This document shows, in pieces, positions 21,784 through 24,741 of a stretch of 24,741 nt of DNA. The notes under the pieces are model-generated. The model had not been told where the DNA came from, made no database searches, and worked only from the letters and a program-made list of their open reading frames with translations. The DNA lies in assembly GCA_046704245.1 (NCBI GenBank), contig JBJKSD010000013.1:1-24741 (forward strand). The letters are read 5' to 3'. The position numbers and the translations under genes were made by a program. The first letter of the stretch is position 1. Each line of letters begins with the position of its first letter. Origin of the DNA: UBA660 sp046704245 (lineage in GTDB: Bacteria; Bacillota_I; Bacilli_A; RF39; UBA660).

Positions 21784-23895
21784 TTATGATGGACATAATT
21801 TAATAACCATGGTTTTAGTATAAAATCTATAATAAATACTACCATTTTTTGAAGTTAAATATGTTTTTATATGATAATTATTTAATCGATCGATAATCAC
21901 CTGACTAGGATGATTAAATTTATTATTTAAACCCACTGATATTAAAGCATATTTAGGTCTTAAAGTTTTTAATAATAATTCACTAGTACTAGTATCTGAA
22001 CCATGATGAGCTACTTTAAGTATATACAGATTTTTTAATTTATATTCATTAATAATTTGCTTTTCAATTGATGAAGATATATCGCCCGTTAATAAAACAC
22101 CTTTATTATTAATAACGGTATATATTACTAAGCTATTATCGTTAAGATCCTTCCCTATTTGTGATGGATTTAAAAAATAAAATTTATATTTATTAATAGT
22201 TAATATATCGCTATTACCAAAGTAATAATGATTTATTTTTTGATGGTTTATAAATTGTTTAGAAACTTCACTTTTATTAAGAATAATATGCTTTACTTTA
22301 AAATTATTGATAAGGTTTAAAGCTTCTCCAATATGATCATCATGATGATGAGTAATAATTAAATAATCAATACTAGTAATACCTATAGATTTAAAATAAG
22401 GGATTAAAGTACTAGTAGCTAATGAAAAATTATTATTTTGTTTCGTCCATGATTCAGTATTAAAGGTTTGTTTACCTCCCGTATCAATCAATATATTACC
22501 TTGATTAAATGGCAATCTAATTAATATAGCATCTCCTTGACCAACATCGATCATCGTAAGTGATGGATATGGAATTACAAAAGAACTAAGATGATGAATA
22601 GCAATAAGAAAGATTATATATATAAAATAATATGATTGATACCTAAACACATATAAGGTATAAGTAATAACGATATAATAAATAACTATTAGTATAAGAT
22701 TAGGTTTACTTAAAATAATAATACCTATCTTAATATGGCTTAAAGATAACGCTAAATATTCCATTATATTAATTAATAATATTAAAAGATTAGCTAAGAA
22801 AGGTAAGATAAAAGTAATTAACGATAAGGGAAATATGATAATAGATATCAATGGTACAAAGATTAAATTAAAGATGATACTGAAGATATTAATTTGATAG
22901 AAATTTACTATAACTATCGGTAAACTACTCATAAAAGCAATAAAAGATACCATTAATAATTTAGTTAAATAGGAATTATATTTATTAATTAAAGCTTGAA
23001 ATAAGATTAAATAGAAACTAATAGTAAAAGAAAATTGAAAACCAATATCATAGATAATATGAGGATCTATTAAGACTACTATACTTAAAGTAAGAAAAAA
23101 GATATTGATACTCTTAATATTAAAATAATAGATTTTATTAATGGAATATAAGATAAAAAAGATAGTAGCCCGCATTACTGAAGGAGAATAATTAGTTAAG
23201 TACATATAACATAATAAAAAGATAGTGACTAATAAATATCTTTTTGCTTCGGCTATCTTTAATTTTGTTAATAAAGTTAATAATATAATGGATAGAAGCC
23301 CTATATGCATACCAGATATAGCAAATAGATGACTAATACCAATGATTTGATAACTAGTTAGAGTATTATTATCTATATCTTTAGTATTACCCATAATAAA
23401 AGTTTTTAAATAATTACTAACATTATTTATATGATTAATACGATTAATAATTGTTTGTTTTATTTGATAAGATAATAGATGATTATTACTTATCTTTATT
23501 ATATTTTCAATCTTAAATAAGTAATAAATATGATGGTGATATAGATAATCATGATAATCAAATAAATTAAAAACAGTATTACCTTTAGGCTTAATTAATA
23601 AACCTGTTAATTTTATCTGATCACCTAAAAAATAATGATCAATAAAATTATTTTTTTCATCTACCGTTTTAAAATAATAATTACCTATAACTATTTCTTG
23701 AGCTTTTAAATTAATTGTTAACTTATTACCATCAATATAATAATCATTTAAATAACCTACTATTACTTTTTCATTACCTAAATATTTACTATACCTAATA
23801 TTATATTTAACATCAATAAAAGCATATAGTAAGATAATTAATACTAAGATAAGATATATTTGATCATATAGTAATATAGTCCTTAATTTTAGCAA
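21784..23895 (-). CDS. comEC: DNA uptake channel ComEC/Rec2
   Basis: This 703-residue polytopic membrane protein carries transforming single-stranded DNA across the cell membrane. The N-terminal region holds two membrane helices around an OB-fold-like loop (DUF4131, residues 30-120). The competence domain (about 150-430) has ISHLFAISGMHIGLLSIIL and many helices. The C-terminal metallo-beta-lactamase domain has IDVGQGDAILIRLPFNQGN, LIDTGG, ITHHHDDHIGEAL (HxHxDH) and VAHHGSDTSTSE, so the proposed nuclease site is intact. The only plausible start is TTG at 23893-23895, after TAGGAGAT; no in-frame ATG occurs nearby. It overlaps comEA by 32 bases, implying translational coupling. Two hairpins follow. 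The full-length frame suggests working competence machinery. Confidence 0.95.
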   Translation of the reverse strand: MLKLRTILLYDQIYLILVLIILLYAFIDVKYNIRYSKYLGNEKVIVGYLNDYYIDGNKLTINLKAQEIVIGNYYFKTVDEKNNFIDHYFLGDQIKLTGLLIKPKGNTVFNLFDYHDYLYHHHIYYLFKIENIIKISNNHLLSYQIKQTIINRINHINNVSNYLKTFIMGNTKDIDNNTLTSYQIIGISHLFAISGMHIGLLSIILLTLLTKLKIAEAKRYLLVTIFLLCYMYLTNYSPSVMRATIFFILYSINKIYYFNIKSINIFFLTLSIVVLIDPHIIYDIGFQFSFTISFYLILFQALINKYNSYLTKLLMVSFIAFMSSLPIVIVNFYQINIFSIIFNLIFVPLISIIIFPLSLITFILPFLANLLILLINIMEYLALSLSHIKIGIIILSKPNLILIVIYYIVITYTLYVFRYQSYYFIYIIFLIAIHHLSSFVIPYPSLTMIDVGQGDAILIRLPFNQGNILIDTGGKQTFNTESWTKQNNNFSLATSTLIPYFKSIGITSIDYLIITHHHDDHIGEALNLINNFKVKHIILNKSEVSKQFINHQKINHYYFGNSDILTINKYKFYFLNPSQIGKDLNDNSLVIYTVINNKGVLLTGDISSSIEKQIINEYKLKNLYILKVAHHGSDTSTSELLLKTLRPKYALISVGLNNKFNHPSQVIIDRLNNYHIKTYLTSKNGSIYYRFYTKTMVIKLCPS

Positions 23896-24514
23896 AAGTA
23901 CTATCTCCTATACCTTTAACATTTTTTATTTCATCAATTGATTTAAAGCCATTATTTTGGTTACGATAAATGATAATATCTTGGGCTTTTGTTTCACCAA
24001 TACCAGATAACGTCATCAATTGATCTAACGTAGCACTATTAATATTAATAATATTACTAGTAGGTTCTGATATAGTATTAGGGATAGGAACAAGAGCATC
24101 ATTATTATTATTTTCTTGTAATTTTTTAGTAGTAGTAATATCATTATTTATTTTCTTTTGATAATTAGTTACTTCTGATTTGGTATAAATAATTATTACC
24201 ATCTCATCAAAAACTTTTTTACTTAGATTAATATAGTAAGTATTAGCATACTTAGTTAAACCTCCAGCTTTCTTAATAACATCATTTACTCTACTACCTT
24301 CTTCTATTGTATAAACACCAGGTTTAGTAATAGCTCCTTTAATATCAACAGTTAAATATTTTATTACTTCTTTGGCTTCTACTATTGGTTCTATTGCTAC
24401 TATCTCTTCCTTTTCAATAACGGTCTTTTTTTCTTTTAATAAAGTATAATATAAACCCCCATTAATAATTATAATAATAGTTATAATTATTATCTTTAAT
24501 TTATTTATTAACAT
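23864..24514 (-). CDS. comEA: Competence protein ComEA (membrane-bound DNA receptor)
   Basis: This 216-residue protein binds double-stranded DNA at the cell surface and passes it to ComEC. It has an N-terminal membrane anchor (residues 5-25, very Ile-rich), a SLBB domain (about 52-110: VDIKGAITKPGVYTIEEGS, INLSKKVFDEMVIIIY), an Asn/Lys-rich linker (NYQKKINNDITTTKKL and beyond), and a C-terminal tandem helix-hairpin-helix DNA-binding domain (IININSATLDQLMTLSGIGE and VKGIGDSTFAKIKDYI). The ATG at 24512-24514 follows AGGAGGTT. That site is buried in a 12-bp hairpin in the upstream leader. comEB (dCMP deaminase), found between comEA and comEC in Bacillus, is missing. The stop is TGA. Confidence 0.95.
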   Translation of the reverse strand: MLINKLKIIIITIIIIINGGLYYTLLKEKKTVIEKEEIVAIEPIVEAKEVIKYLTVDIKGAITKPGVYTIEEGSRVNDVIKKAGGLTKYANTYYINLSKKVFDEMVIIIYTKSEVTNYQKKINNDITTTKKLQENNNNDALVPIPNTISEPTSNIININSATLDQLMTLSGIGETKAQDIIIYRNQNNGFKSIDEIKNVKGIGDSTFAKIKDYITI

Positions 24515-24515
24515 A

Positions 24516-24542
24516 AAAATAACCTCCTATGGAGATTATTTT
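24516..24542 (-). promoter_or_regulatory. Hairpin that includes the comEA ribosome-binding site
   Basis: On the minus strand AAAATAATCTCC (24531-24542) can pair with GGAGGTTATTTT (24516-24527) over 12 bp with one G-U pair and a 3-base loop. The right arm holds the comEA GGAGG, and T5 follows the stem, just before the ATG. The SEDS stop codon (24536-24538) is in the left arm. It can act as a terminator of the SEDS transcript or hide the comEA start. Confidence 0.75.
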
Positions 24543-24741
24543 ATTTTTTCGTGATATTTCCTTTTATTTTCTTCATTAATTTCAATATGTACTCGTTGAA
24601 CTAAGGCTAAAGCTATAAATAAGCATAAAGCATATGATCCACCATAGCTAAAGAATGGAAGTGGTATACCAGTAAGTGGTAATACTCCTAATAACCCTCC
24701 TAAATTAATTACTAGATGTAATAGAATATATAAAAAGACCC
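24536..24741 (-). CDS. SEDS family protein (FtsW/RodA/SpoVE), C-terminal end only
   Basis: Only the last 67 codons are in the window; the gene continues past base 24741. The visible part shows a helix with HLVINLGGLLGVLPLTGIPL, then the family signature PFFSYGGSYALCLFIALALV and a basic cytoplasmic tail (QRVHIEINEENKRKYHEK). SEDS proteins polymerise peptidoglycan glycan strands from lipid II together with a class B penicillin-binding protein. The LPLTGIPLPFFSYGGS motif does not by itself distinguish FtsW (division), RodA (elongation) or SpoVE (spore cortex); given the sporulation genes all three are possible. It ends 22 bases before comEA with a hairpin spanning its stop codon. Confidence 0.85.
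   Translation of the reverse strand, partial: VFLYILLHLVINLGGLLGVLPLTGIPLPFFSYGGSYALCLFIALALVQRVHIEINEENKRKYHEKIK

Noticed and set aside
23865..23867. ATG overlapping the comEA TGA (ATGA) as a comEC start.
   Set aside because: It is in the wrong frame and meets a stop after seven codons; the comEC frame begins at TTG 23895.

Overview
The window looks like chromosome from a very AT-rich, endospore-forming, low-GC Gram-positive bacterium of the Bacilli/Mycoplasmatota type, such as an uncultured gut lineage. The evidence is sporulation genes (a SigK-type sigma factor, germination protease Gpr, SpoIIP), competence genes (comEA, comEC), Gram-positive Shine-Dalgarno sites (AGGAGG or GGTGAT forms) and A/T-ending codons. 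TGA ends uvrC, miaA and comEA, so the code appears standard rather than the Mycoplasma code. No tRNA, rRNA, insertion sequence, prophage or CRISPR array was seen, and no stretch over 300 bases lacks a gene.

Layout. 1-1762 (minus): a FemAB-type peptidoglycan-bridge enzyme followed by the N-terminal part of a PcsB/CwlO-like coiled-coil cell-wall protein cut by the window edge. 1914-2609 (plus): uninterrupted sigK. 2645-7380 (minus): DUF1003 membrane protein, lepA, a zinc-finger-like unknown, hemW and tmk, probably one operon. 7480-9912 (minus): the sporulation operon gpr-spoIIP-small membrane protein. 10011-11228 (plus): rpsT and a membrane-anchored transglutaminase-fold protein. 11236-17234 (minus): uvrC, an unusual type IV-like prepilin, mutL, an unknown coiled-coil gene and miaA. 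17307-17909 (plus): yigZ. 17910-18949 (minus): cvpA-trxA. 19041-19925 (plus): rnhC. 19936-24741 (minus): an SEDS protein end, comEA, comEC, holA and an unknown membrane protein.

The gene order resembles Bacillus subtilis, as I remember it. comEA-comEC-holA, then rpsT/gpr-spoIIP-yqxA-lepA-hemW, is one ancestral block. Here it is opened between holA and rpsT by about 10 kb holding a second familiar neighbourhood (rnhC, cvpA, trxA, uvrC, without zapA, polX or mutS2) and the mutL-miaA pair. The genes without an obvious counterpart (203-aa zinc-finger-like protein, DUF1003, prepilin, 150-aa coiled-coil protein, transglutaminase, 223-aa membrane protein) sit in the joints of this framework.

Transcription signals are compact. 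Perfect hairpins sit on or beside stop codons and often serve two convergent genes. Promoters frequently have an extended -10 (TGATATAAT or TGTTATAAT), and several leave a predicted leader of only about 10 bases. The items most worth follow-up are the prepilin with a large cysteine-containing C-terminal domain, the coiled-coil gene behind a fully consensus promoter, the zinc-finger-like protein between lepA and hemW, and a 12-bp hairpin that buries the comEA ribosome-binding site.
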